DNA of 64,000 bases. Origin: Roseivirga sp. 4D4 (GTDB taxonomy: Bacteria > Bacteroidota > Bacteroidia > Cytophagales > Cyclobacteriaceae). Below the pieces are notes generated by a model that had not been told where the DNA came from, did no database searches, and worked only from the letters and a program-made list of their open reading frames with translations. Where the stretch lies: NCBI RefSeq assembly GCF_001747095.1, contig NZ_MDGP01000001.1, positions 975,001 through 1,039,000 on the forward strand, written 5' to 3'. The translations under genes and the position numbers were made by a program. Below are positions 55,249 through 63,767 of the stretch, piece after piece (the stretch's first letter is position 1; every line of letters starts with the position of its first letter).

Positions 55249-55638
55249 ATGAAACCTCAATTGAAGAAATGTTTAAGACTTGTTTCACTTTATGGTCTCA
55301 TTGGCTTTTACCTATTCGCTGGAGCAAATCACTTCATTGATCCGGAATTCTATTACCCATTGATCCCGGAATACCTACCATGGCCGCGTGAAATCAATCT
55401 GATTAGCGGACTAAGTGAGATTATACTGGCAATTGGTTTAATCTTCAAGCGGACACGAACAGTCAGTGCATATCTTATCATAGCCATGCTCATTGCTTTT
55501 CTTCCCTCTCATATTTATTTCATAGAATTGGGAGGGTGTGTGCATGAAGGACTTTGTGTACCGGTGTGGGTAATGTGGGTCAGGCTTTTGGTTGTTCACC
55601 CAATTCTGATGCTGTGGGTGTGGTGGCATCGGACTTAG
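55249..55638 (+). CDS. DoxX-like small membrane protein
   Basis: This 129-residue protein has four predicted membrane helices (about 12-28, 50-65, 72-92 and 105-125) and the DoxX-type start GLIGFYLFAGANHFIDPEFY. Such proteins are linked to quinone or thiol chemistry in some bacteria; here the function is unknown. A GAGGT ribosome-binding site precedes the ATG. Its last 59 bases overlap the 3' end of the convergent UPF0104 gene. Confidence 0.8.
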   Translation: MKPQLKKCLRLVSLYGLIGFYLFAGANHFIDPEFYYPLIPEYLPWPREINLISGLSEIILAIGLIFKRTRTVSAYLIIAMLIAFLPSHIYFIELGGCVHEGLCVPVWVMWVRLLVVHPILMLWVWWHRT

Positions 55639-56506
55639 GTAGATGCTTTCCGATCTTCAGGTAAAAAATTCCGATTAGCGAGCTAATCAACGTTATCAAA
55701 AAGAACAGTGACGCCAGTGCCACAGCGGCAGTTTCGTTAAGTCCGAAAAGCTCATGTCCGACAGTAAAGGTCAATTCTCTAACACCTAAGCCACCTGGTA
55801 AGGAAAATGGCAAAGCTGCTAAAACAGATGAAACTAAGAAGAGTGTGAAGTAATCGATAAAGCCTGTTTCAACATGTAAGGCTTTCAGGATGAAGTAAGC
55901 AGAAACTAATTGTAAAGATTGAACTCCAAGTGCCTGCAGATTGGTAATATGGTTGACCTTTTTGAAGGTTTTGAAGAAGATATTCACTAATAAATAGTAG
56001 GCAGGATAAGCCAAGACTAAAGCCACCCACAGCAGAAAACCATAGCCCTCCATGGCATCCTTTGCCGAGCCTAATAAGCCGAGGCCAACAGCCAAGAAAC
56101 CCAAGGCTACAACGCCACTGATTCTATCTAACAGCGTTGCAGCGATCAATCCTTTCAGCGGTGTCTTATAGGTTTTATTCAGTAAGTAAACCTTATAGCC
56201 ATCGCCTCCAATACCACCTGGTAGGAACTGATTATACAACATTCCCAGATAGTATAGCTTCAGATTAAAGTTTTCGGATAGTTTCAGGCCCAGCACTCTA
56301 AAGAAGTAATTGAGCCTGAAGGCACTCAGCATCTTGCTGGCATTGAAGGCCAGGAAGGCGATGATCAAAGGACCAATCCTTGCTCCCAATAAGCTACGCT
56401 TCAATTCGTCAACGTCAATTTCGTTCAGAACGAAATAGATTGCGATCGTAGCAATTACAATTTGGCTAAAAAGCTTAACCCAACGTTTAAGCCTTTGCTT
56501 GTCCAA
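55580..56506 (-). CDS. UPF0104 / lysylphosphatidylglycerol synthase-type membrane protein
   Basis: This 308-residue polytopic protein has about eight helices and the UPF0104 signatures LGMLYNQFLPGGIGGDGYKVYLL near residue 88 and PFSLPGGLGVRELTF near 232. Family members are related to MprF flippase domains and often accompany polyprenyl-linked glycosyltransferases. The start is probably TTG at 56506, since no ATG lies before the upstream stop. It overlaps the GT2 gene by 20 bp (coupled) and the DoxX-like gene tail-to-tail. Confidence 0.85.
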   Translation of the reverse strand: MDKQRLKRWVKLFSQIVIATIAIYFVLNEIDVDELKRSLLGARIGPLIIAFLAFNASKMLSAFRLNYFFRVLGLKLSENFNLKLYYLGMLYNQFLPGGIGGDGYKVYLLNKTYKTPLKGLIAATLLDRISGVVALGFLAVGLGLLGSAKDAMEGYGFLLWVALVLAYPAYYLLVNIFFKTFKKVNHITNLQALGVQSLQLVSAYFILKALHVETGFIDYFTLFLVSSVLAALPFSLPGGLGVRELTFTVGHELFGLNETAAVALASLFFLITLISSLIGIFYLKIGKHLPKSDATTPTASELGEQPKA

Positions 56507-57431
56507 TGTAAGTTTCTTTCAAGCGATAGACTGTCTTATTCTGAGACTCATAGTAGGTCCTCATCATAATCTCTACAATGATTCCCACAGTGACAAACTG
56601 AATACCCGCAAGAATCATAATACTACCTAGTAAGAGCAAGGGTCGGCCCCATATATCGGCACCGGTTACAAACTTGTAGATTACCAGATAGAGGTCAATC
56701 ATAAAACCTATGGCAAAAGTCAGAATACCCAAGCCTCCAAACAGGTGCATAGGTCTCCTAAGGTACTTCTGGAAGAAGATCATTAAGATCAAATCTGCCA
56801 TTACCTTGAAGGTTCTGTTGATTCCATATTTCGATTCGCCATGAATTCTCGCATGATGATTAACATCAACCTCGGTCATTTTAGCGCCTTGAAGTTTCGC
56901 TAAAACAGGAATGAATCGATGCAACTCTCCATACAGGCCTAAGTTCTTGGCAATATCCTGCTTATAGATTCTCAAAGAGCATCCATAATCACTGAGGCGT
57001 ACATCAGTCGTGTTTCTAATGATCCAATTGGCGATTTTGCTAGGAAACTTCCTTAGCACGAAACCATCTTTTCGATTAGCCCTCACACCAGCGACTACAT
57101 CCATTCCAGACTCTTCGAGCTTACGTATCATTTTAGGAATGTCAGCCGGATCGTTTTGCAGGTCTCCATCCATGGTTACAATGTACTCGCCTTGCGCAGC
57201 ATCAATACCGGCAGACATGGCTGTACTTTGTCCATAGTTCTTATTGAAAATCAAGAGCTTGGTGCGGTCGTTGGCAATGGACTTGGCATTCTCTACAGTT
57301 TTGTCAGTAGATCCATCATCAACTAATATCAATTCGTAATCAATTCCTTCTAGGGCTTCATACTCTTTTTCACAGAGCGGGATTACATTATCTTCTTCGT
57401 TGTAAACGGTAACAACAACGGATAGCTTCAT
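56487..57431 (-). CDS. Family 2 glycosyltransferase (polyprenyl-phosphate sugar transferase, GtrB/DPM-like)
   Basis: This 314-residue protein has a GT-A domain (about 1-220: LSVVVTVYNEEDN, ELILVDDGSTDKT, the metal-binding VTMDGDLQNDP near 90) and two C-terminal membrane helices (about 230-250 and 265-290). This is the GtrB/ArnC/DPM1 layout: transfer of a sugar from a nucleotide donor to undecaprenyl phosphate on the cytoplasmic face. The ATG at 57431 matches the fold start. It is divergent from the ArnT-like gene (82-bp gap), its probable downstream partner. Confidence 0.93.
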   Translation of the reverse strand: MKLSVVVTVYNEEDNVIPLCEKEYEALEGIDYELILVDDGSTDKTVENAKSIANDRTKLLIFNKNYGQSTAMSAGIDAAQGEYIVTMDGDLQNDPADIPKMIRKLEESGMDVVAGVRANRKDGFVLRKFPSKIANWIIRNTTDVRLSDYGCSLRIYKQDIAKNLGLYGELHRFIPVLAKLQGAKMTEVDVNHHARIHGESKYGINRTFKVMADLILMIFFQKYLRRPMHLFGGLGILTFAIGFMIDLYLVIYKFVTGADIWGRPLLLLGSIMILAGIQFVTVGIIVEIMMRTYYESQNKTVYRLKETYIGQAKA

Positions 57432-57512
57432 AGGGAAAATTTGAAGTTGCAAAGTAAAAGAGTTCTACCTCAAATACCTAATAAAGCGCATTTCGTGTAG
57501 CTTTGCCATTCC

Positions 57513-59096
57513 ATGAGTAAGCAACTCTCCCTTGCCATTATTCTAGCACTCGCATTTGCAGTATCCTTTGCCAATATTGGAGGACTGGATGTCTATGCTC
57601 TGGATGAAGCCAAAAATGCCGAAGCGGCCAGAGCTATGTTCGAATCAGGGGACTATGTCGTACCCTATTACAACGGGGAATTAAGAACTGACAAGCCTTC
57701 TCTCCACTACTATTTCATGGCGGCAGGCTATCAAGTATTTGGAGTCAATGCCTTCGGTGCTAGATTCTTTTCGTCCCTGATGGGGATATTGACGATATTG
57801 ATCACCTTCCTCTTTGTTAGAAAGAATTTCAGTGAGAAAGCGGCCATCAACAGTGCTTTGGTGCTGATCGCTTCCATACATTTTAACTTGCAATTTCATA
57901 TGTCGGTGCCAGATCCATATCTGGTATTCTTTACCACTTGGGCATTCTTTTCTTTCTATGAAGCCTATAAGACCCATAGTAAATGGCACCTGCTCTCCTA
58001 TTATTTTGCCATTGGCTGTGGGTTATTGACCAAAGGCCCAATTGCATTGGCTCTGCCCGGTTTGACCGCACTAGCATTTCTTATTTTCAATAAAGACCTG
58101 AAGTGGAAAACCATTTGGCGACTTCAACCTTTTGGTGGGATAATCCTCTCCCTTCTAGTGGCCTTTCCATGGTATTGGTCGGTACATAAAGCCACGGATG
58201 GTGCATGGACAGATGATTTCTTCTTTAAGCATAACTTCTCCCGCTATTCCGAAGCCATGGAAGGACATGAGGGGCTCTTTCTATTGACCTTCGTCTTTGT
58301 CTTTTTCCTGGGTATGCTCACCTACCTTCCTTTCGTTTTTCAGTCTTTGAAGCATGCCTTTCGACAAAGGAAAAATGAGGTGTTACTATACTGTGGTTTA
58401 GCCGTAACGATCATTCTGATCTTCTTTGCAACCTCCAGTACTAAGCTTCCCAATTATACTGTCCCTGCTTATCCACTGCTAGCTGTTCTGGTTGGTATCT
58501 ATGTAAGCCAAATCAAGGCAGACTGGCTCAACAATCTTGGGAACAGAATTGGCTTAATTGCTTATTCCATATTGATGATTGGCTTCCCTGTAGGAATTTA
58601 TTTTGGCATACAGGGAGATAAAACAATCTATGGACTTACTGACCTAAGCTTCTACTTTATAGTCCTGAGTATTTCAGGCGCACTCATGCTCTTCTACGCC
58701 TTTGTTAAAAGAAATATTGAAGTAGTGTTGAGAATCAATATTACTTCTTGGATTGTGGTGATCATTCTTTTCTTTCATCTCATTTTTCCGAAAGTTGATG
58801 CCGAGAATCCAGTAAGCAAGTTGGTGCCGCAAATGGACACAACGGCCAAAATCATTTCATATCAAAGGCTGAATGCTGCATTCGTTTTCGAATTGGAGCG
58901 AGAGATTACCCGATTTACGGAATTGGCGGAAATACAAGCAACAATGCTTCAGCATGAAAAAGGCTACATTATTTCAAGAACTAACCATCGAGAAGACTTA
59001 GAGCAGATACCGGGTGTTCAATATGTTTCAGAAGCCAGAGATTTGTTTGAGAATCCTACCACTTTGATTATGATGTGGGACAGAACGAAAGAGTAG
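57513..59096 (+). CDS. ArnT/PMT-family (GT39/GT83-like) glycosyltransferase
   Basis: This 527-residue protein has about 11-12 membrane helices. The first periplasmic loop has the metal-binding acidic site VYALDEAKNAEAARAM (residues 29-44), followed by RTDKPSLHYYFMA near 60; both are typical of ArnT-like lipid A or protein glycosyltransferases, which use polyprenyl-linked sugars. A soluble C-terminal region (about 430-527) may be periplasmic. Together with the neighbouring GT2 and UPF0104 proteins it suggests modification of lipid A, another lipid or a protein with one sugar type. Confidence 0.9.
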   Translation: MSKQLSLAIILALAFAVSFANIGGLDVYALDEAKNAEAARAMFESGDYVVPYYNGELRTDKPSLHYYFMAAGYQVFGVNAFGARFFSSLMGILTILITFLFVRKNFSEKAAINSALVLIASIHFNLQFHMSVPDPYLVFFTTWAFFSFYEAYKTHSKWHLLSYYFAIGCGLLTKGPIALALPGLTALAFLIFNKDLKWKTIWRLQPFGGIILSLLVAFPWYWSVHKATDGAWTDDFFFKHNFSRYSEAMEGHEGLFLLTFVFVFFLGMLTYLPFVFQSLKHAFRQRKNEVLLYCGLAVTIILIFFATSSTKLPNYTVPAYPLLAVLVGIYVSQIKADWLNNLGNRIGLIAYSILMIGFPVGIYFGIQGDKTIYGLTDLSFYFIVLSISGALMLFYAFVKRNIEVVLRINITSWIVVIILFFHLIFPKVDAENPVSKLVPQMDTTAKIISYQRLNAAFVFELEREITRFTELAEIQATMLQHEKGYIISRTNHREDLEQIPGVQYVSEARDLFENPTTLIMMWDRTKE

Positions 59097-59100
59097 CCTG

Positions 59101-59745
59101 TTATTTCCTCAATAAGCCTTTTTGCAGCTTCTGATTATCAACCTGATTGCGCATCAAATAAACAGCTAAAACAACCGCTAATACTCCAAAGAGACTTCCG
59201 ACATATACATCTCTGGCAAAATGCTGGATAAGATAGATTCTGGAAATGCCTACCAAAACGGCCGTTACAAAGCATAGTACTTTTAAGGCTTTGCTCTTAA
59301 CAAGTAGAACCAAGAAGAAAAACAGTACAAAACCTGAAGCTGTATGACCCGAAGGAAAGCTATCATAGCCCCGGACAGTTACACCCTCTACGAAGTTCAA
59401 TGTATCAATTTGATCTGCAAAGAAGGTTTTAGGACGAGGCTCACCTGCCGAAAGCCATTGTTTGAAAATATGTACAAAGACGGTTTGAAGCGCTATGGCA
59501 ATCAACAAGGTCAGGAATTCATAGTAGTTAATAAAAAGGAGTATAAGCCCCAAAACACCTAAAATCGCTCCATCACCTAGATAAGTCCAGTATTTAAAGA
59601 ACACATCCCAAAATGGTGTATGCCGATCGTTTAGCCATAGTACGATATCACCATGAGCGGTCAAGACTAGCAATACCCCAAAAATCAAAAAGTAAATAGC
59701 GGTCAACCAGTTAACCTGCTTTCCAAAAAGTTCTCGATGTTTCAT
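59101..59745 (-). CDS. PAP2-family membrane phosphatase
   Basis: This 214-residue protein has about six helices and the three phosphatase motifs: KQWLSAGEPRP (C1, near residue 91), PSGHTASG (C2, near 130) and SRIYLIQHFARDV (C3, near 168). These residues face the periplasm in UppP/PgpB-type enzymes that dephosphorylate undecaprenyl diphosphate or phosphatidylglycerol phosphate. Its start overlaps the trmB stop by 4 bp. A role in recycling polyprenyl carriers would fit its neighbours. Confidence 0.9.
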   Translation of the reverse strand: MKHRELFGKQVNWLTAIYFLIFGVLLVLTAHGDIVLWLNDRHTPFWDVFFKYWTYLGDGAILGVLGLILLFINYYEFLTLLIAIALQTVFVHIFKQWLSAGEPRPKTFFADQIDTLNFVEGVTVRGYDSFPSGHTASGFVLFFFLVLLVKSKALKVLCFVTAVLVGISRIYLIQHFARDVYVGSLFGVLAVVLAVYLMRNQVDNQKLQKGLLRK

Positions 59746-60404
59746 GTATCGAATGTGAATTTCAGGTATTTAATCTTCTCCCCCAAGTCTAGGTACTTTT
59801 GTTCAAAGTTGGTCTTAATACCATAGTGATCATCCACATAGTCGGAGTCATAGAGATCGAAGGTATAGTTTAGATCAAGGACATCGTTTCTTTCATTCAA
59901 TACCTCAAGTGTATACTCAAAGAGGGCCGTATTGTCGGTCTTAAAATACACCTTCCCTCCTTTTTTAAGGAGTTTTTTATAAATCTCTAAGAACCTTGGT
60001 GAAGTTAATCGTCTTTTGATATCCCGGTCTTTAGGTCTTGGGTCAGGGAAAGTAATCCAAATGGTATCAATTTCTTGCGGAGCGAAAAAACCTTCAATAT
60101 TATGGATTAGGGTCCTCAAAAAGGCCACTTGTTCTAGCCCTTCATCAATCGCTTGCTTGCTCCCTACCCAAAGCCGATCTCCTTTGATATCAACCCCTAT
60201 AAAATTTGCGTCCTTGAATTGTCTCGCCAAGCCGATCGTGTATTCGCCCTTTCCGCAACCCATTTCCACTGTTATAGGTAATTCATTCTTGAAGTGATCC
60301 TTATTCCAATTTCCTTTTAGCTCATTAAACCCCTCCTTACCATCTTGAAGTAGGTTGTGTAGTGATTTATTCTCATCAAATCGCTTTAGCTTAGCTCTTG
60401 GCAT
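59742..60404 (-). CDS. trmB: tRNA (guanine-N7-)-methyltransferase
   Basis: TrmB methylates G46 in the variable loop of tRNAs with S-adenosylmethionine. The 220-residue protein has the SAM-binding EMGCGKGEYTIGLA near residue 48, FIGVDIKGDRLW near 70, the family signature TIWITFPDPRPKDRDIKRRLTSP near 115-137 and the C-terminal TNFEQKY near 200. It lies between folC and the PAP2 gene, separated from folC by one base and overlapping PAP2. Confidence 0.96.
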   Translation of the reverse strand: MPRAKLKRFDENKSLHNLLQDGKEGFNELKGNWNKDHFKNELPITVEMGCGKGEYTIGLARQFKDANFIGVDIKGDRLWVGSKQAIDEGLEQVAFLRTLIHNIEGFFAPQEIDTIWITFPDPRPKDRDIKRRLTSPRFLEIYKKLLKKGGKVYFKTDNTALFEYTLEVLNERNDVLDLNYTFDLYDSDYVDDHYGIKTNFEQKYLDLGEKIKYLKFTFDT

Positions 60405-60405
60405 A

Positions 60406-61626
60406 TCAAAGGTTATCTATTTCGGCCACGACAAAAGTACTACCTCCCACAAATATCAGGTCATCTGCATTAGCCATTTTTGTGGCTGTTGCTATCGCCT
60501 CATTCACATCTGTGATATACCTAGCTTCGATGTTCAGACTTTCAACCTTTTCCTTTATGGTTTGCAAAGGCATAGCGCGAGGCACTGATGACTGACAGAA
60601 AACCAAGTTTGTGTTATCGGGTATCATCTGGATAAGGTCATCGACATTCTTATCATTCACAAAGCCCAGTACCATGTACAGGGTAGAAAAGTCTAACCCT
60701 TCCAACTGATTAATAATCAGTTGAAATGCTTCTTTATTGTGCCCTGTATCACAAATAGTTAAAGGATTGATATTCAATATTTGCCACCTGCCTTTTAAGC
60801 CCGTAAGCGCGGTTACTTGAGATAGGCCTCTGTAAACGGCTTCCTTGCTGATGGACCATCCTTGGCTTTGCAAAATCTCAATAGATTTTAACACTCCTCG
60901 TACATTTCTGGACTGATAGTTTCCCATAAGATCTGTGGGGGGAATCTCATTTTGACCATCAGCGTAATAAAGTGTTGCTCCTTTTTCTTTAGCCACAGCT
61001 TCAAATACGGGATTAACCTCTGGATCGGACTCACTAATAACCGCTGGAACATTCGGCTTAATGATCCCAGCTTTTTCCTTAGCAATTTGAGGCAATGTAT
61101 CGCCTAGCATATCCATATGGTCATAGCCAATATTGGTAATAAGCGATAGTTCAGGTGTGATTACATTAGTTGAATCAAACCTTCCACCTAAACCAACTTC
61201 AATGACCGCTATATCTACTTTTTCTCGAGCAAAGTGATCAAAGGCCATAGCTACGGTCATCTCAAAGAAAGAGGGCTTAATAGCAGTTATGGCTTCCTTG
61301 TTGTTCTCAACAAAACCGACTACAGCGTCCCTCGAAATCTCCTTTCCATTGATTCTGATACGTTCCGTGAAGTTCTTTAGGTGTGGCGAGGTATATAGCC
61401 CCACCTTCAAGCCTGAAGCTTGTAAAATAGCAGCCAGCATATGGGATGAACTTCCCTTTCCATTTGTTCCAGCAATATGGACACTCTTGAATTTCTCTTG
61501 AGGATTACCAAGATGCTCACACAATGCTATTGTATTGGATAAGTCCTTCTTAAAAGCGGTTTTACCCACTCTTTGATACATGGGGAGTGCCTGAAAGAGA
61601 AAGTCAAGCGTCTCTTGGTAATTCAT
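60406..61626 (-). CDS. folC: Folylpolyglutamate synthase / dihydrofolate synthase
   Basis: FolC adds glutamate to dihydropteroate and folates. The 406-residue Mur-ligase-like protein has the nucleotide loop IAGTNGKGSSSHML near residues 49-62, the YTSPHLKNFTERIRING block near 78, GLGGRFDSTNVI near 145, TNIGYDHMDMLG near 163, and a C-terminal CDTGHNKEA block near 288. It is the first gene of a tight minus-strand operon with trmB and the PAP2 phosphatase. Confidence 0.96.
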   Translation of the reverse strand: MNYQETLDFLFQALPMYQRVGKTAFKKDLSNTIALCEHLGNPQEKFKSVHIAGTNGKGSSSHMLAAILQASGLKVGLYTSPHLKNFTERIRINGKEISRDAVVGFVENNKEAITAIKPSFFEMTVAMAFDHFAREKVDIAVIEVGLGGRFDSTNVITPELSLITNIGYDHMDMLGDTLPQIAKEKAGIIKPNVPAVISESDPEVNPVFEAVAKEKGATLYYADGQNEIPPTDLMGNYQSRNVRGVLKSIEILQSQGWSISKEAVYRGLSQVTALTGLKGRWQILNINPLTICDTGHNKEAFQLIINQLEGLDFSTLYMVLGFVNDKNVDDLIQMIPDNTNLVFCQSSVPRAMPLQTIKEKVESLNIEARYITDVNEAIATATKMANADDLIFVGGSTFVVAEIDNL

Positions 61627-61745
61627 GCTGCGAAGATAGAATTAGTGTTTATTTATTGAGGTATGTCAGGCAAAATTTAGGAGCGCTTACGTGTGATACT
61701 GATCTCTCCCGTCTTAATAATGAACAACGTCAAAAACATAAAATC

Positions 61746-62399
61746 ATGAAAACCAAAACCACTTTTTTAGGCTTTTTGCTCATCGTACTTTTTACAGTTA
61801 GTTGCGATAACGATGCCATTGATGCCAATGGAGCCATTGTCAACGAAGAACGTGAAATCAACGGCTTCAATTCAATATCTCTCAGTGTTCCTGCGAATGT
61901 TTACATCACCAACGAACCTGGGGAATCATTCAGAATTAAGACGCATGAGAACTTACTAAGGGTCATTGATACGGATGTGATTGGCACAACCTTGAGAATT
62001 ACTACGAATCATAACCTGAGAAACGTAAAAACATTGGAGGTGTACGTTTCGGCACTAGACTATGAAAAATTGAGTATCACAGGAGCTGGTGCCATCCGCG
62101 TTGAGAACTGCCTTGAGGTAGATAACCTAGCATTAGAGATCACGGGCGCAGGACTTATCGAAGTATGTGGTAATGCCGAAAGCCTGAACACCAAAATCAC
62201 TGGTGCTGGAAAAATTGAGGCATACGACCTTCAGGCCCTGAATACCAACGTTACCGTATCTGGTTCAGGAGAAGTTCAAACTCGGGTGTCTGAGACACTA
62301 AATGTGGATATATCAGGCGCAGGAGTGGTCCGATATATTGGAAATCCTGAAATCACGAGTAATATCAGCGGGGCGGGTGTCGTCCGAAAGGCCAATTAA
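61746..62399 (+). CDS. GIN-domain (DUF2807) lipoprotein
   Basis: This 217-residue protein has a lipobox VSC (Cys near residue 19). A right-handed beta-helix-like GIN domain follows, with repeated SGxGxV / ITGAG steps (LSITGAGAIRV, LEITGAGLIEV, KITGAGKIEA, VSGSGEVQT, ISGAGVVR). Such proteins sit at the envelope of many Bacteroidota; some serve as adhesins or membrane stress proteins, but no function is established. The ATG at 61746 gives the signal peptide directly. Its stop codon shares bases with that of the convergent TonB-like gene. Confidence 0.9.
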   Translation: MKTKTTFLGFLLIVLFTVSCDNDAIDANGAIVNEEREINGFNSISLSVPANVYITNEPGESFRIKTHENLLRVIDTDVIGTTLRITTNHNLRNVKTLEVYVSALDYEKLSITGAGAIRVENCLEVDNLALEITGAGLIEVCGNAESLNTKITGAGKIEAYDLQALNTNVTVSGSGEVQTRVSETLNVDISGAGVVRYIGNPEITSNISGAGVVRKAN

Positions 62400-63376
62400 T
62401 TGGTCTTGATCACAAAGGTAACTTCCCCCTTTGAAATTGGAGCAGGTGCTTTAGAGCCGTCAGTTTGAATAAAACTAAGCTTGAGCACTTGTTTCTTATA
62501 GAACTCTACAATCGTATTATCACTGATCGTTGTGCCTGGAAGGACTGAAACCGTTAATACCTTACCTCTATCGTCTACATCAATACCAAATTTGATTACT
62601 CCATCAATTTGGGAGTCATCTTTTTCAGCAGGAGGTCTTTCCCACTTCCAACCATCAAGACTATAACTCACTGAACCGATATCTGAGCCATCAGGGTTGA
62701 TGCCATCTGTCTTCTTATTGCCTTCTGGATCTCCCTGATTCCCTTTCTTATCAGGATACTTTCCTTGATTGTTTGATGCCGCCTCTTTTGAATCAGAATC
62801 CTTCTTTTTGCCACCCATAAGTGCTCTTTGGTCCACAACAGGTTTAGGTTTTGGTTTAGGTTTGACTTCTTCTTTTTTTTCCTCTACTGGGGGCTCTTCT
62901 TTAATCTCTTCTTTCTTAACCGGAGTTACTTCTTCCACCTTTACCTCAGATTCTTCCTTAGTGGTAATTGGGTCTTCAATAACTTCTTCAGTGGGTGGAT
63001 CTTTTACAGTCTCTTGTGTCTCCACCTTAGCAGGCACAACTTCTTTCTTAACCTCTGGCTCTGGTTTAGCTACTTCTTCGACAACTTCTTCAACCGGGTC
63101 AGTTTCTTCCGTCTCAGTTTCGGTTTGTTCAGTTTCTACTTCAGCATCCGGAGGAGTATCTTCTTCGGTTTCTTCTAATTGGGCTTCGGTATCTCTTTCG
63201 ATATCACCGCCTCCCTGTTCCTGAAAGCCGAAATTCAATTCTATACCGTATTCTTCGATAGGTGGATCAGGAGCGCGCCATGCCACAAGAAAAACTAAGA
63301 GCAATATGATCAGCCCATGCACCACGCTGGTCATGATAATGCTGAACTTCTTATCTTTCTTTTCCTGATCCGACAT
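62396..63376 (-). CDS. TonB-like energy transducer
   Basis: This 326-residue protein has a cytoplasmic start and one membrane helix (about residues 12-32). A long Glu/Pro/Lys-rich periplasmic spacer (about 50-185) is followed by a TonB-like C-terminal domain (about 245-326, VIKFGIDVDDRGKVLTVSV ... GEVTFVIK). The spacer is mainly acidic Val-Glu-Glu repeats, in contrast to the Pro-Lys spacers of classical TonB. It would link the ExbB/ExbD motor to outer-membrane receptors, such as the one at 6445. It is the last gene of the exbB-exbD-tonB operon. Confidence 0.85.
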   Translation of the reverse strand: MSDQEKKDKKFSIIMTSVVHGLIILLLVFLVAWRAPDPPIEEYGIELNFGFQEQGGGDIERDTEAQLEETEEDTPPDAEVETEQTETETEETDPVEEVVEEVAKPEPEVKKEVVPAKVETQETVKDPPTEEVIEDPITTKEESEVKVEEVTPVKKEEIKEEPPVEEKKEEVKPKPKPKPVVDQRALMGGKKKDSDSKEAASNNQGKYPDKKGNQGDPEGNKKTDGINPDGSDIGSVSYSLDGWKWERPPAEKDDSQIDGVIKFGIDVDDRGKVLTVSVLPGTTISDNTIVEFYKKQVLKLSFIQTDGSKAPAPISKGEVTFVIKTN

Positions 63377-63377
63377 T

Positions 63378-63767
63378 CTATTCTGCTTTTGCTACCAAAT
63401 TTGTCTTTTGCTCTAGCTTGGCAATAATCCCAGTCACCTTTACGAAAATCTCGGCCGTAATGGTTTTATCTAAATGAAGACTGACTGTTCCACCTGGTTC
63501 ACCGATTACTTTGGCCAACTCCCTTTCGAGATTGGCGAGGGTAACTTCATTATCATTCACATAGAAGATATTGCCTTCCCCTACTGTAACGCTATTCTTC
63601 TGCAAAGAGATGCTTGTTGCGGCTGCGGATGGTAAATCTACCGGTAGACCCGAAGGTGTGATAAAGGATGAAGTAAGCATAAAGAAGATCAATAACAGAA
63701 ATACAATATCCGTCATCGAGGACATACTAAATGCAGAATCAACCTTATGTTTTGATTTGATATCCAT
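63378..63767 (-). CDS. exbD: ExbD/TolR-family biopolymer transport protein
   Basis: This 129-residue protein has one N-terminal helix with the proton-path Asp (SMSSMTDIVFLLLIFFMLTSSFI; Asp near residue 21) and a periplasmic domain of the ExbD/TolR fold. The ATG shares a base with the exbB stop (TAATG). It works with the ExbB-like protein as a proton-driven motor in the inner membrane; length is normal for the family. Confidence 0.93.
   Translation of the reverse strand: MDIKSKHKVDSAFSMSSMTDIVFLLLIFFMLTSSFITPSGLPVDLPSAAATSISLQKNSVTVGEGNIFYVNDNEVTLANLERELAKVIGEPGGTVSLHLDKTITAEIFVKVTGIIAKLEQKTNLVAKAE

Noticed and set aside
61587..61745. N-terminal extension of the GIN-domain protein
   Set aside because: It overlaps the folC start on the other strand and would bury the lipoprotein signal peptide in the middle of the protein.
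62769..63224. Long Ser/Phe-rich open frames on the plus strand
   Set aside because: They are the antisense reading of the repetitive Glu/Pro-coding spacer of the TonB-like gene; no ribosome-binding site, no family similarity.
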